Shown here: positions 21,763 to 32,087 of the stretch, piece by piece | How positions within the stretch are numbered: position 1 is the first letter of the stretch | How the letters are laid out: the number at the start of each line of letters is the position of its first letter | NCBI GenBank assembly: GCA_009763385.1 | Contig: CM019825.1 | Location: forward strand, 18,222,457-18,286,456 | From: Coix lacryma-jobi var. lacryma-jobi | Lineage: Eukaryota > Streptophyta > Magnoliopsida > Poales > Poaceae | Length of the DNA: 64,000 nt | Reading direction: 5' to 3' | Translations under genes and position numbers: made by a program | The notes under the pieces: model-generated | What the model was told of the DNA's origin: nothing | Databases searched by the model: none | The model's input: only the letters and a program-made list of their open reading frames with translations

Positions 21763-23527
21763 AGAAAGCCTCTGCAGAAAGACATCAAGCTGTTCCTCAG
21801 AAGACAAAACTTCCCTATGATATGACTGATGAGGAAACAAATGCTGCAGCGAAAGCAGATTTGGACAAATTTTGGGCGGACGTCGAGGCTAAACAAAAAG
21901 CAAAGAAAACCCCAGAGAAGCCGTACCTTTTTGTACGTCCTGATATGCTCAGGAAAAAGGTGGATGCTCATCAGAAAAAAGTGCGTGATTCTCGTAAGAA
22001 ATCGCCACCATCAGACTATGACCGCACTATGACCAAGTCACTTGAGGAGGCGAAGCAGAAACAGAAGAGAGCAAGCAAGGGTGTCCCACAGCTCGGGGAA
22101 CAATCGAAACAATCAGTGCCCCCGCTTGTTGTGAATGAATATGGTTCTAACTTGAAAGCGCTAGAACAACTTGAGGTGAATCCTGAGCATCTTGATGCAT
22201 TTTTCGCAGAAACTGGTCTAACCTTGACACAAATGCTCGGTGAAGCACCCATTGAAACTGCTCCGCAAGTTGATCAGTGGAAGAAGAATTATGTATATGG
22301 CCAGAGTCTATACAACCCTACGGCCCTCACAGAACTTGGCACTCAAATGTACTTGTTAAACCAGTGGTACATGGCAGCGTGTACCAAAAAAGCGGATGAT
22401 TGGATATGCGTCAGAATTAGAGACCATCATTACTTCCGTGGTGATGACATTATACTTATCCAATTCAATGAGTTACACCAGCTATGCCACCTGGATGCTC
22501 TAGACAAATCTCTAGTCAGCCTCTTCTGTTTGTAAGTGATCCTTCGTTTTAATTATATCTCACTCTAGCATATGTATATGTAAATGTAATTATGCTAACA
22601 CTAGCTAGCGTGCCTATATACATATGCAGAAACATGATGAGAGACCTCGCACGTAGAAATGACAAGGAGGTTGGTTTCATTGATCCATATATCGTATTCT
22701 CGGTCCCAAAGAAAGATCCCGCCTATGATATATGGAGAAATGAAACAGGGAGGAATCTCCGAAGGTTCTTGGTGAACCAAAAGAACAAAAGATATATACT
22801 CTTCCCATACAACTTTAGGTGGGTGTTGTTATCATGTGCATATTTATTTTTACTTACTCAATTTCTATGATATATGTTGACTATATAAGCAAATTAATGC
22901 AGCTATCACTGGATATTGATCGTCTTCGATCTCTCCGAAAGTCAATTGATAATCTATGACTCGTTGAGAAAACCACTGGGAGATTATCAAGATATCATAG
23001 ACATTATCCAGGGGTAACTTTCGATCTCTAAATACTGATTTCTACACTTTAAATCTGCAATAGTTAATTACGATCCAATATTATATTGTGCAGGGTTTGG
23101 GCTTGGTTCGTTCCTAAACACCGTCCGGATTTGAAGGCGACACTTCCTCGTCCTATCCAATTGCAAGTAAGTAGTACTAGCTCCCCGCATCTTTACCACT
23201 GTAGCATGCTTTCATCACACGCGCGAGATGATGAGAGTAATATCTTTTTACATCTTGCAGTGGGTTCTACGGCAACCACCAGGGAACAATTTGTGTGGGT
23301 ACTATGTTTGCGACTTTCTCTCGGTGTATGCCAAAAGAACTCCTCTAGAGAGACAGAAGGAGCTATGGTTGAAGAACCAGGTGTTGGACATGGTGCGCCT
23401 GAAAGGAATTCAAGAGACAATCGCAGGAGTTCTTAATGACCATGTCCTCAAAGCCGGCACCGAGTTCTACTATAACCCGGAAGAACCAATGAAACCAAAC
23501 CAAGACGACCATTTGTATGACATTTAA
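19602..23527 (+). CDS. Gene 2 copy 4: Transposase_24 plus Ulp1/C48 protease, complete exon set with one frameshift
   Basis: Seven exons read by eye: 19602-19763, 19846-21358, 21449-22531, 22630-22818, 22903-23013, 23094-23166, 23261-23527. All introns are GT-AG and all phases fit. A deleted A near 20041-20045 (GGAAGGAAAG versus GGAAGGAAAAG) breaks exon 2; without it the product would be about 1132 residues. After the proline-rich repeats comes a Lys-rich region, then a C48 cysteine protease domain with His 985 (YHWILIVFD), Asp 1002 (IIYDSL, 17 residues after the His as in yeast Ulp1), Gln 1049 and Cys 1056 (PPGNNLCGYY). This family cleaves SUMO or SUMO-like conjugates; the substrate here is unknown. 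The protease exons themselves carry no lesion. Confidence 0.82.
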
Positions 23528-23842
23528 GTGACGGTCAATATTTGTGTTGTAAATACCAAGGATGCATGGATAATGCTGTAAATTTTATGTGCATAAAAAT
23601 ATTATACACATAATATGTATAGCTAGCCCATATATATAGTTTCATATTTTATGTGTGTAATTGTAAATTTTATGTGTATATATATGTGGATACATACATT
23701 AGCAGCGAAGAATACGTATTAGAAATCCTAATGTAATATATTAGCATCGAAGAAAACGTATTAGAAAACCTAATGTAATTGAAAAACTAAAAACAATAGC
23801 CAATTGAAAAGAAAAAAGAAAAGAAAAAGAAAAAAGAAAAAA
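23528..23842 (+). other. 3' untranslated/spacer with a 42-bp duplication
   Basis: AT-rich DNA after the gene 2 stop. A unit starting TTAGCAGCGAAGAATACG at 23699 repeats at 23741 (TTAGCATCGAAGAAAACG), period 42 bp, with four or so differences. An AAGAAAAAAG-type purine run precedes the right subterminal repeats. Confidence 0.6.
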
Positions 23843-24086
23843 GGTCTTTAGCCCCGGTTGGTAATACCAACCGGGACTAAAGAGGCCAGTCTTTAGTCCC
23901 GGTTGGTAATACCAACCGGGGCTAAAGGTCCCCTCTTTAGTCCCGGTTGGTATTACCAACCGGGGCTAAAGGTCCCCCCTTTAGCCCCGGGGCCGGGAAC
24001 CGGGGCTAAAGGTCGGGCCTTTAGTCCCGATTCCTTAGCCCCGGCTGCATGCCCGGGGCTAAAGGCCATTTTCGACCGGGGCTAAA
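23843..24086. repeat. Right subterminal palindrome cluster of the CACTA element
   Basis: Three clean palindromes (about 23847-23882, 23891-23927, 23935-23970) of the type TTTAGCCCCGGTTGGT-AAT-ACCAACCGGGACTAAA are followed by three degenerate or half units (CCGGGGCCGGGAACCGG, CGGCTGCATGCCCGGGG and a lone half near 24075). These are the same sequences as the left cluster, so both ends can bind the same factor. Confidence 0.88.
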
Positions 24087-24108
24087 GGCCCGTTCTCCAG
24101 TAGTGCGC
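24087..24108 (-). repeat. CACTA right terminal inverted repeat with CGC target duplication
   Basis: GGCCCGTTCTCCAGTAGTG ends at 24105 and is followed by CGC (24106-24108), matching CGC at 2088-2090. Confidence 0.93.
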
Positions 24109-26760
24109 GTACCATCATCCAGGCCTTTGACGTCGCGCAGGAGACGAGGCAACTATCTGCAGGAGAGCTCGTCCTGCACCGCGACCTGAAGGCGCATGTC
24201 CTCGGCCTAGCTTCGCTCGCCAGAACCATGGCCCGTCAGCGTGCCAAGGTTCGGCAACTGCGCGAGGGGGACGCATGCACATGCTTCTTCCACCTCCAAG
24301 CGTGCCACCGACGACGGAAGAACTACATGCTGGCCATCACGCATGAGGGCCACACATTTACGGAGGATGAGGCGAAGGAGGAGATCCTCTACGACTACTA
24401 CAATGCGATATTGGGGACGCCTTTTATCCGGACGCACCGAATCAACCTCGCACAACTGCACCTGCCGCACATTGATCTTCACTCTCTTGAGGCACCCTTC
24501 TCGGCTGATGAGATCGTGCGCGCGGTTAAGGACTCCCCCTCGGACCGGGCTCCTGGACCGGACGGCTTCGGAGCGGCCTTCCTGAAGGCTACTTGGTCGG
24601 TGGTCCGCGCCGACATTCTACGGGCATTCCAGGCACTGTGGGAGCTGGACTTTAGAGATTTTAACCGCATCAATGAGGCGGCAATGGTGCTGCTGCATAA
24701 GACCAGCTCTCCAGAAGGGCTCAAAGACTACAGATCGATCAGCCTAATTCACTCCATTGGGAAGCTGTTCGCCAAGACCCTAGCGATGAGACTGCAGCCC
24801 TACATGCCAGACCTTATTAGGATCAACAAGACGACATTCATCAGGGGAAGGCGAATACATGAGAAATTCAGAACTGTCCAGCTCCACATAGCGGTGGCTG
24901 CCATTGGGCGCCGGCATCCCCACGATTGCTCTTAAGGTTTGATCTCGCAAAGGCTTTTGACACGGGTGTTGGCCGTTTTGCTGGAGGTCATGGAGGAGCT
25001 GGGGTTTCCGAGCGGTGGAGGGACTGGGTATCGTATATGCTATCCACGGCAACTAACAAGTGTTGATTGTTGATCAATGGGCGTCCGGGAAGACGATCTA
25101 TCATGCTCGCGGACTATGGCAGGGTGACCCTCTCTCACCATCGTTGTTCATCATTGTCATGGAGGTCCTCAACGCTCTCATCAATGAAGCTGACCGCCGG
25201 GGACAGCTGCTTCCTCTGCCTGGGAACACAATTAAGTTCCGGACGTCCATCTATGCGGACGACCTCGTCGTCTTCCTAGCGCCCCGGCCACTGGAATTCT
25301 CTTACATCAGACAGATACTGGACGTCTTCGCGGGGGCGTCAGGCTTGGCCACCAATGTTGACAAGTGCTCTATCACGCCGATACGATGCTCAGATACGGA
25401 GATTGTCGAGGTCCTACAGATCTTCCCTTGTCGCATCGTCCACTTCGTGATGAGGTACCTCGGGCGCCACTTTCCGTCGCCCGTCTCAGTCGGGATACTG
25501 AGCAGGCTATAGTTGACTCGGTTGCGGCAAGAATACCAACATGGAAGGGAGGGCTACTTACAGTCGCAGGTCGCAAAACGCTGGCTCAGACCACACTGTC
25601 AGCGATACCGGTGCACACTTCCATTTCCTGCGCCCTTTCCTCGTGGGCGATCAAGGAGATTGACAAGAGGAGGCGGGCGTTCGTCTGGGTTTGCGCCGAC
25701 TCGGTACCGGGTGGCTGCTGCAAGGTGACCTGGCCAGTGGTTTGCTCACCGAAGGAAATGGGCGGCCTCGGACTGCCCGATCTACGGATTCTTGGGTACG
25801 CGCTCAGGCTACGCTGGGAATGGTACCGACGCTCCAAACCAGAGACACCGTGGGCTCTACTGCCGCACAAGCTGGAAGGTGCCGTCGAGGCCATGTTCAT
25901 GGCTTCCGTCACAGTTCGCGTGGCGACGGAGAGAGAGCCCGTTTCTGGACGGACTCGTGGCTAACGGACGGGCCACTCACGCGGCTAGCTCCGCACGCTT
26001 TCGCCCTTGTCGCCCCCCGTCGAAGGAGAAGGACGGTCAAGGAGGCCATGAGCGGAAACCAATGGGCCCGCGATGTCATCGGCGCTCGCACGTAACCGGT
26101 CATGCTGGAAATGCTTCGGATTTGGGACATCCTTGCGGAGATTACGCTTACACCTAACGTCCCCGACAAGTTCATCTGGAGGTGGTCCGAGAGTGGGGAG
26201 TACTCCAGCTCAACCGCCTACAGAGCGTTCTTCGCGGGCACGTCACAGCTGCTCGGTGCCAAGGAACTCTGGTAGGTTCATGCACCTCCCAAGGTTAAGT
26301 TCTTTTTCTGGCTTGGCCTGCACGGTCGACTATGGACAGCCGAATGGCGAGCCCGTCACGGGCTCCAGCAGTCCCCCACCTGCATCCTGTGCAGCCAGTT
26401 GGATGAGACCCACAACCACCTGCTGTCCTCCTGCGTTTACACACGTGAGGTCGGGCTACGCACCCTCAACGCCATTGGTCTACAGAGTCTGGCCCCATAG
26501 GATTCCGACCTTGTCGTCGAATGGTGGCTGACAGCGAGGAAAAGGCTACAAGACGATCTACGCAGAGGATTCGACACGCTCGCCCTACTGGTCTCGTGGG
26601 AGATATGGAAGGAGCGGAACCAAAGAACGTTCGACAACCGGGCGTCTTCAACGACTGATCTCTTGCAACGCATAGGGATGAGGCTGAATTGTGGGTGTCG
26701 GCGGGATACCATGCCTCTCCGCCGGCTCTCCGCGTCGCGGCTCTCGCTCCATAAACAGGC
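24106..26760 (+). pseudogene. LINE ORF2: reverse transcriptase and zf-RVT domains, frameshifted
   Basis: The RT N-terminal half (24228-24935) shows DRAPGPDGFGAAFLKATW and the KDYRSISL region. The frame breaks near 24935 just before the LAKAFD motif, resumes with RQGDPLSP-like GLWQGDPLSPSLF (about 25105) and the catalytic YADD at 25252-25263, and shifts again near 25430-25500. The later part has the VAGRKTLAQ and PKEMGGLGLPDL segments. The C-terminal zinc-binding domain is recognisable at about 26160-26450 (FFFWLGLHGRLWTAEWRAR and CILCSQLDETHNHLLSSC), with stops at about 26273 and 26500. The order EN-RT-zf-RVT is that of L1-type plant LINEs. It is inactive. Confidence 0.88.
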
Positions 26761-26957
26761 CAGCGGGCGCTTCCACCTAGCGGATTAGTTTACTTCTTAG
26801 TACACCCACCTAGCGCCACCGTTGAAGCCGGTGATCTGTGTTTTGTGTGTGCCATGGTGTAGCAATGACATCTCGCCGTTGCTATACCCATGGTTTGTAC
26901 CTTAACTCTTTCTTCTCTTAAAGCAGTACGTGCCATTGCACGCTTTCGGAAAAAAAA
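24106..26957 (+). mobile_element. LINE retrotransposon, 3' portion with short A tail
   Basis: This continues the LINE interrupted at 2090. It holds the rest of ORF2 (connector, RT, zf-RVT zinc-binding) and a 3' untranslated region ending at an A-run (about 26950-26957), after which host intron sequence begins. No target duplication can be tested because the 5' end is not in the window. Confidence 0.88.
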
Positions 26958-26990
26958 TACTGATTTACTTGTCAATTACCATTTCAACAG

Positions 26991-27506
26991 CTACAGGAAG
27001 AAAGATTGAAGCAGTACCAAACAGCAGCAAAGCGACTAGATAATGCACTCTTGGTTAGTCTGCTACCACTAAAAGTAGAAAGTTTTCTGCACTATTTGTT
27101 TTCATGTTTTCTTGTAGTGTGCATTTGCATGTTTCATTTATTAATATTAAAGTTTAGCCATGTAAGTATGATCATCTCTGATATTTGGTAGGTGTTGAGG
27201 AGGTTCATCTCGACTGGAAATGAGCTGCGTACTCCTGTAACAAAAGATGAAATTGTTTCCGAGGTACTTTTGAAGCTCTAAATACCCCATGTTGCAGCCC
27301 TAAATTTCAGTTTTCCCATGATTTGTCTACTTCACCTACAGGTGGCAAGGCAACTCAACATCACCATCCATCCAGAGAATCTGCACCTGCAGTCACCTTT
27401 GGCGTCGCTTGGTGAATTTGAGTTGCCCCTCCTCTTACCACAGGGCATACCACGCCCAGAGGGTAAGCTCCAATGGACTCTGAAGGTTAAGATCAGGAGA
27501 AAATAA
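26991..27506 (+). CDS. 3' exons of a bL9-family ribosomal protein gene (host gene, partial)
   Basis: Three exons: 26991-27053 (LQEERLKQYQTAAKRLDNAL), 27192-27263 (VLRRFISTGNELRTPVTKDE...) and 27342-27506 (VARQLNITIHPENLHLQSPL... ending TLKVKIRRK, stop TAA). All have AG acceptors and GT donors, all introns are in phase 0, and together they encode 99 residues. The helical segment followed by the ASLGEFELPL...IPRPEGKLQWTLKV block resembles the C-terminal domain of plant bL9 proteins, most like the mitochondrial-type rather than the plastid form. bL9 binds 23S-type rRNA at the base of the L1 stalk. Upstream exons are not between here and the LINE, so they should lie left of the window. Intact frames and splice sites suggest a functional gene; a captured fragment cannot be excluded. 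Confidence 0.75.
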
Positions 27507-28403
27507 GCGCAGAAACCGGGGAAATTTCTTTTGCCCCCACAATCTGGTGCATGATACCCAACCATTGTAGCCTCATTCAAGACACCCATGGAATAGGTTT
27601 CCATTGTCTGAAAGTGGGTACTGTTTTTTTTTTTTTTTGCTGTTTGAACACCTTGCCCGTGAGGCACGGGAACAACTTCATGATGACTTGTTGAGCATAT
27701 GTAGCAAATCCATGGGCAATAAACTATATATGTTCTCTCATATTATGTGGAATTATATTTGGTGCATATGGACCTGTATTGTGTGTGTTTTAAAATTAGA
27801 ATTCTAAATCATGGATTTGAAATGCTGTTGAATTGGGCAGGTGGTGTAATTCGTTTTAAAAATCATAACATTGACAAACTCCTAGGGTCTGATTGGTTAC
27901 CTGCGCAGTAGCCTATATTTAGAAAAACTCAAGCAGTACATTCCATTGGTAATGTGTTCATTTGGATAATGCTTCAGAGAATCAGGTGGTGTAATTGTTG
28001 AATTTTGAGAATCATCACGCGGCGGGGGGCGGTGGCGTGGCCGCCAGGGATCTGTTTACGTTGCCCCTGCCGGATGAGTATGCTATGTTAAGGTTCTCTT
28101 TAGTTGGTCTTTTTAACCTGTTTTTGTGTTTGCAAAAGCCAAAAACCGCAACTGCTTTTAACTAAAAATAGCTTTTGCTCTAGTACAAAATTGAAAGCAG
28201 ATCTACTTTTGGGACAAATATTTACCCATCTGTCACTCGTTATTCTATGTACCGGTTCATATTCTTTTTGTTTATTTCCCATACATGACTTTTCTCTCCT
28301 CCCATCTGCACCTTCTTTCCCTTTCTCCCATCGGTGCCAGACAGCGGCACGGATAGCCCCAGGCAAACCGTGGCTAGCCAGCAGTACAAAAAAAAAAAAA
28401 ACG
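27507..28403 (+). other. 3' UTR and flank of the bL9 gene
   Basis: Low-copy-looking AT-rich DNA with a T16-type run at about 27626-27641, a short GC-rich island at about 28018-28065 (GCGGCGGGGGGCGGTGGCG) and an A-run just before 28403. No convincing gene or terminal repeats are seen. The stretch 28090-28380 starts GGTTCTCTTTAG and may be a small non-autonomous repeat, but I could not pair its ends. Confidence 0.45.
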
Positions 28404-28653
28404 TGTTATGAACCACGATAACTGAATGGAATATGAGGGTGGAAATTTAGCAAGAATTCAAGGAAGAGCAGAATGGAGCACGGCTGAATCCCGTGAGGTG
28501 GATTCGTTAGGATAGAATTCAGAGTTCTGTTCTTTGTTCCCCAAAACTACGACGGTTGAGCACCGACGATAAGGATTCCTCCTAGGCCAGCATGGCCGGA
28601 TCCACTTACACGGCCCACGGCCCAACTACTTGGATGCAGCCAAGCTCATAACA
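28404..28653 (-). repeat. 3' LTR of gypsy element G1 (250 bp)
   Basis: Begins TGTTATGAACC and ends CTCATAACA, so the borders TGTTATGA and TCATAACA are inverted repeats with TG...CA ends. On the right it is followed by CTCCCCCGTGC, the complement of a purine-rich primer tract. The left flank AAACG could be one copy of a 5-bp target duplication; its partner is not visible. Confidence 0.75.
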
Positions 28654-28669
28654 CTCCCCCGTGCTTGAT

Positions 28670-31600
28670 TCAAAGCTTGTTCTCAAGCTTTTCCACCGAG
28701 TAGTACTGACGGAATGGCACTTCATCCTCCCAGGTTGCCATTTCCTTCGGCAATCCCTTCCATTGGATCCTCAACTGTGGCACCACCGTTGATCCGCGAA
28801 GCACCATACGATGGTCTAGTACACAGATAGGCTCTCTTTGTTGAAATGGATCAGTCGAAACTGTTGACAAATCAGAGCTTACCCTGCCGCTGGCGGAATG
28901 TGTTTCTTCAACTGGGACACATGAACTACAGGATGAATTTTAGCATGATCTGGCATATCCAATTTGTAAGCCACCCGGCCAATACGTTGCACAAGCTTAT
29001 AGGGCCCATAGAAGCGGAAAGAAAGTTTCTGATTTGTCCTAGATGCCACATACGGCTGTAGTTTCAAGAACACAGAATCCCCAACCTGAAACTCTCTTTC
29101 AGTTCTGCTTTTATCAGCTTGAACCTTCATGCGTTGCTGAGCTCGTAGCAGCTGCTGTTTGATCAATTGAGATAGCAATTCCCTGTCCTGTAACCACTTC
29201 TCAAGATCTGGCACAGTACACAGCTGCAGATTGGCAATTCCCAACTGTCTTTGTGAATAGCCATATAGTACCTCGAATGGAGATTTTCCCAATGCCGAGT
29301 GAGTTGATGTATTGTACCAGAATTCTGCTACAGACAACCATTTGCTCTATTGTCGTGGGCATGAGTGAACTGTGCACCTTAAGAAGCCTTCGAGGCACTG
29401 ATTTAGGCGTTCTGTTTGTCCATCCGTTTGAGGGTGATAAGAAGAGCTCATCAAGAGTTTAGTGTCTGACAGTCTAAACAACTGTTGCCAAACTGCACTT
29501 GTAAAGACTCTGTCCCTATCTGATATAATCGCCTTGGGAAGGCCATGTAGTCTGTAGATCTGATTCAAGTATAATTGAGCTATTTGCAGTGCAGTGAATG
29601 GATGCTTGAGTGGTAAGAAATGACCATACTTACTGAACTTATCCACCACCACGAGTATAGCATTATAACTGTCAGACTGAGGCAACCCTTCAATAAAGTC
29701 TAAACTGACTATCTCCCAAGCCTGTGAAGGTACAGGAAGGGGTTCAAGTAGTCTTGGAGCTTTAATTCTCTCAGTCTTGGCTTGTTGATAGGTTTGACAT
29801 TGTTGCACAAATTCTTGTATTGACTTCTTCATCCCAGGCCAAGAGAATAATTGTTTGACTCTAGCATAAGTAGCACTGATTCCAGAGTGTCCTCCAATTC
29901 CACTGTCATGTAATGCAATTAAGATATCCCTTTGTGGAGCAATATTAGTCCCCACCCACACTCTGCCTTTGTGCCGGATGACACCTTCTTTTAGTGAGTA
30001 ACCTTTATTGTTCACAGGAGATACTGCTAACTCTGCCAATAACTGTTTAGCTGCAGGATCATCATTATACCCTTCTTGCAACCTTGTAATCCATGTAGGC
30101 ACACATTCGGAAATTGCATGTACTTCTGTTTGTTCAGTGCATCTGGGAAGAGCATCAGCTGCTGCATTGTTGATACCTTTCTTGTATTGGATGACAAACT
30201 GCAAGTCCATCAGCTTGACCATTGCTTTGTGTTGCAGCTTTGATGTAACTCTTTGATCAGTGAGATGCTGTAAACTCCTATGATCAGTTCGAATGACAAA
30301 TTTCTGATGTTGTAGATAAGCTCTCCATTTGTCAATAGCTAGCAAAATTGCAAGGCACTCTTTCTCATAAACTGAAAGTGCCTGATTCCTTGGCCCCAAA
30401 GACTTACTGAGATAAGCTATAGGATGTTGTTCCTGCATAAGTACTGCTCCTATACCTTGATCACAAGCATCAGTTTCAACCACAAACTGCTTGTTAAAAT
30501 CTGGAACCGCTAGTACTGGAGCTTCACATAACTTTTTCTTCAACAACTGAAAAGCCTGATCAACATTAGAGGTCCATATAAATGGCACATTCTTCTTGAG
30601 TAACTCAGTCAATGGCTGGCTAATCATTCCATAATTTTTGATAAATTTCCTGTAATACCCTGTCAACCCCCAAAAACCTCTTAACTGTTTAACATTCTTT
30701 GGAGTTGGCCAATGAATTACTGCCTGAATCTTTGACGGGTCAGTTTGAACTCCTTGTCCTGAAACAACATGCCCTAGGTACTCTACTGATGCTGTAGCAA
30801 AAGAACATTTGGACCTTTTAATCAGAAAATTGTGATTCTCCAAGATGCTAAACACCTTCCCCAATAGTGCAATATGATCTTCCAATGATCTAGAATAAAT
30901 CAAGATATCATCCATAAAGACCAATACTCCTTTTCTCAAGAGGTCTACAAAGATGATATTCATAAAACTCTGGAATGTGGCAGGAGCATTAGTAAGCCCA
31001 AAAGGCATTACTAAAAATTCAAAGAGCCCATTATGTGTTCCGAATGCAGTTTTGTATTCCTCTCCGGCTGCCATACAAATCTGATGATACCCAGATCTGA
31101 AATCTAATTTGGAGAACCACCGAGATCCGTCCAATTCATCTAACAACTCATCCACCACTGGCATTGGATGTTTATGCTTGACTGTTATAGCATTCAGGTG
31201 TCTGTAGTCGACACAAAATCTCCAGGTGCCATCCTTCTTTCTGACTAGCAAAACAGGAGATGCAAATGAACTTGTGCTGGGCCTAATTACTCCTTGAGTG
31301 AGCATCTGCTTCAATTGTTTTTCAATTTCTGTTTTTTGAATGGGTGAGTACCTATAAGGTCTTACTTTCACTGGTTGTGCTCCTGGCACTAGGGGAATCG
31401 AATGATCAGCTTCTCTTTTGGGAGGTAACCCTGTAGATTCAGCAAAGAGATGACTATACTCACACAGCAACTGGGCCACTCCTTCAGGTAATTCTTGTGT
31501 TTTTAATGAGTCAGACTGGGTCACCTGAGACTGTGGCTTGTCCACTGCAGGAATAATCATCTGAATACAATGGGATACAACTCCATATTTCAGCAGTCCT

Positions 31601-32087
31601 TTCAGTTTTGTTGCACTGATTGGTGTACACGTGTTGTATTCTCTTTGACTCCTTCTAACTCAATCATTTGACCTGCATAACTAAACCTCATCTTCTTTAG
31701 TTTGTAATCCACCCACATAGGGCTGCAAGCTTCCAACCAATCCTCTCCAACAATCAATCATAGCATCTTAATGGTAACACTCTGGCTTCAGATATAAACT
31801 TATGACCCTGAATGAACCACTTAAGTTGAGCTACCTTTTGATTACTGAGCATCAACCCCCCATCTGCGGCTTTATAAGTGACTGGATTGCAAGACTCAGT
31901 GGTTAAGTGCAGTTGATTGACCAGGTTTTCACTGACAAAAGTGCTGATACTCCCTCAGTCAACTAACACCAAAACTTTATGCTTCCCAATTTGAGCCAAC
32001 AACTTCATGGTATGCCTGAACTTGGTCTGTTTGTTCATATCAGGTTGCAGGGTCAACACTTCTTGTTCTTCCACTGAAAGTTCAACA
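28670..32087 (-). pseudogene. G1 pol: protease remnant, RT, RNase H, integrase, chromodomain
   Basis: Read on minus. A protease remnant near 31945-31975 has the active-site triplet interrupted (LVLVD-stop-GSISTF) and other stops follow before 31560. The RT-RNase H-integrase block is open from 31560 to 29347 (737 codons) with VFMDDILIYS, an RNase H region, an H2C2-like finger whose last Cys is Tyr (QQCQTYQQAK), and integrase DFIEGLP, SDRDRVF and QTERLN motifs. An in-frame TAG at 29347 (CCA CGA CAA TAG) separates the integrase C-terminus (29337-28879). A 1-base shift near 28878 leads into a chromodomain-like tail (LRIQWKGLPKEMATWEDE, 28670-28870). It is inactive, with few lesions in the RT half. 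Confidence 0.9.

Larger units (their letters stand above)
2091..24105 (+). mobile_element. Full-length CACTA (En/Spm) DNA transposon, 22.0 kb
   Basis: The left end reads CACTACTAGAGAACAGGCC. The right end, read on the minus strand, is CACTACTGGAGAACGGGCC (17 of 19 identical). A 3-bp duplication CGC flanks both sides (2088-2090 and 24106-24108), which is the CACTA target-duplication length. Next to each end are clusters of palindromic subterminal repeats. Inside are two transcription units on +: a TNP2 transposase and a spliced Transposase_24/Ulp1 gene. The 5' half of the second unit is present four times in tandem. The element sits inside a LINE. Near-intact ends and two intact ORF copies suggest fairly recent activity, but whether it still moves cannot be told from sequence. 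Confidence 0.95.
28404..32087 (-). mobile_element. Ty3/gypsy chromovirus-like element G1, 3' part only
   Basis: A minus-strand LTR retrotransposon fragment: 3' LTR (28404-28653), polypurine tract (28654-28664) and pol (28660-32087). The gag region and 5' LTR are missing because the sequence is cut at 32087/32088 by the LTR border of Sirevirus B. The remainder was not found in the window. Confidence 0.88.

Noticed and set aside
24228..26157. Separate host genes in the overlapping frames
   Set aside because: All protein-like frames here are shifted pieces of one LINE RT/zf-RVT sequence.
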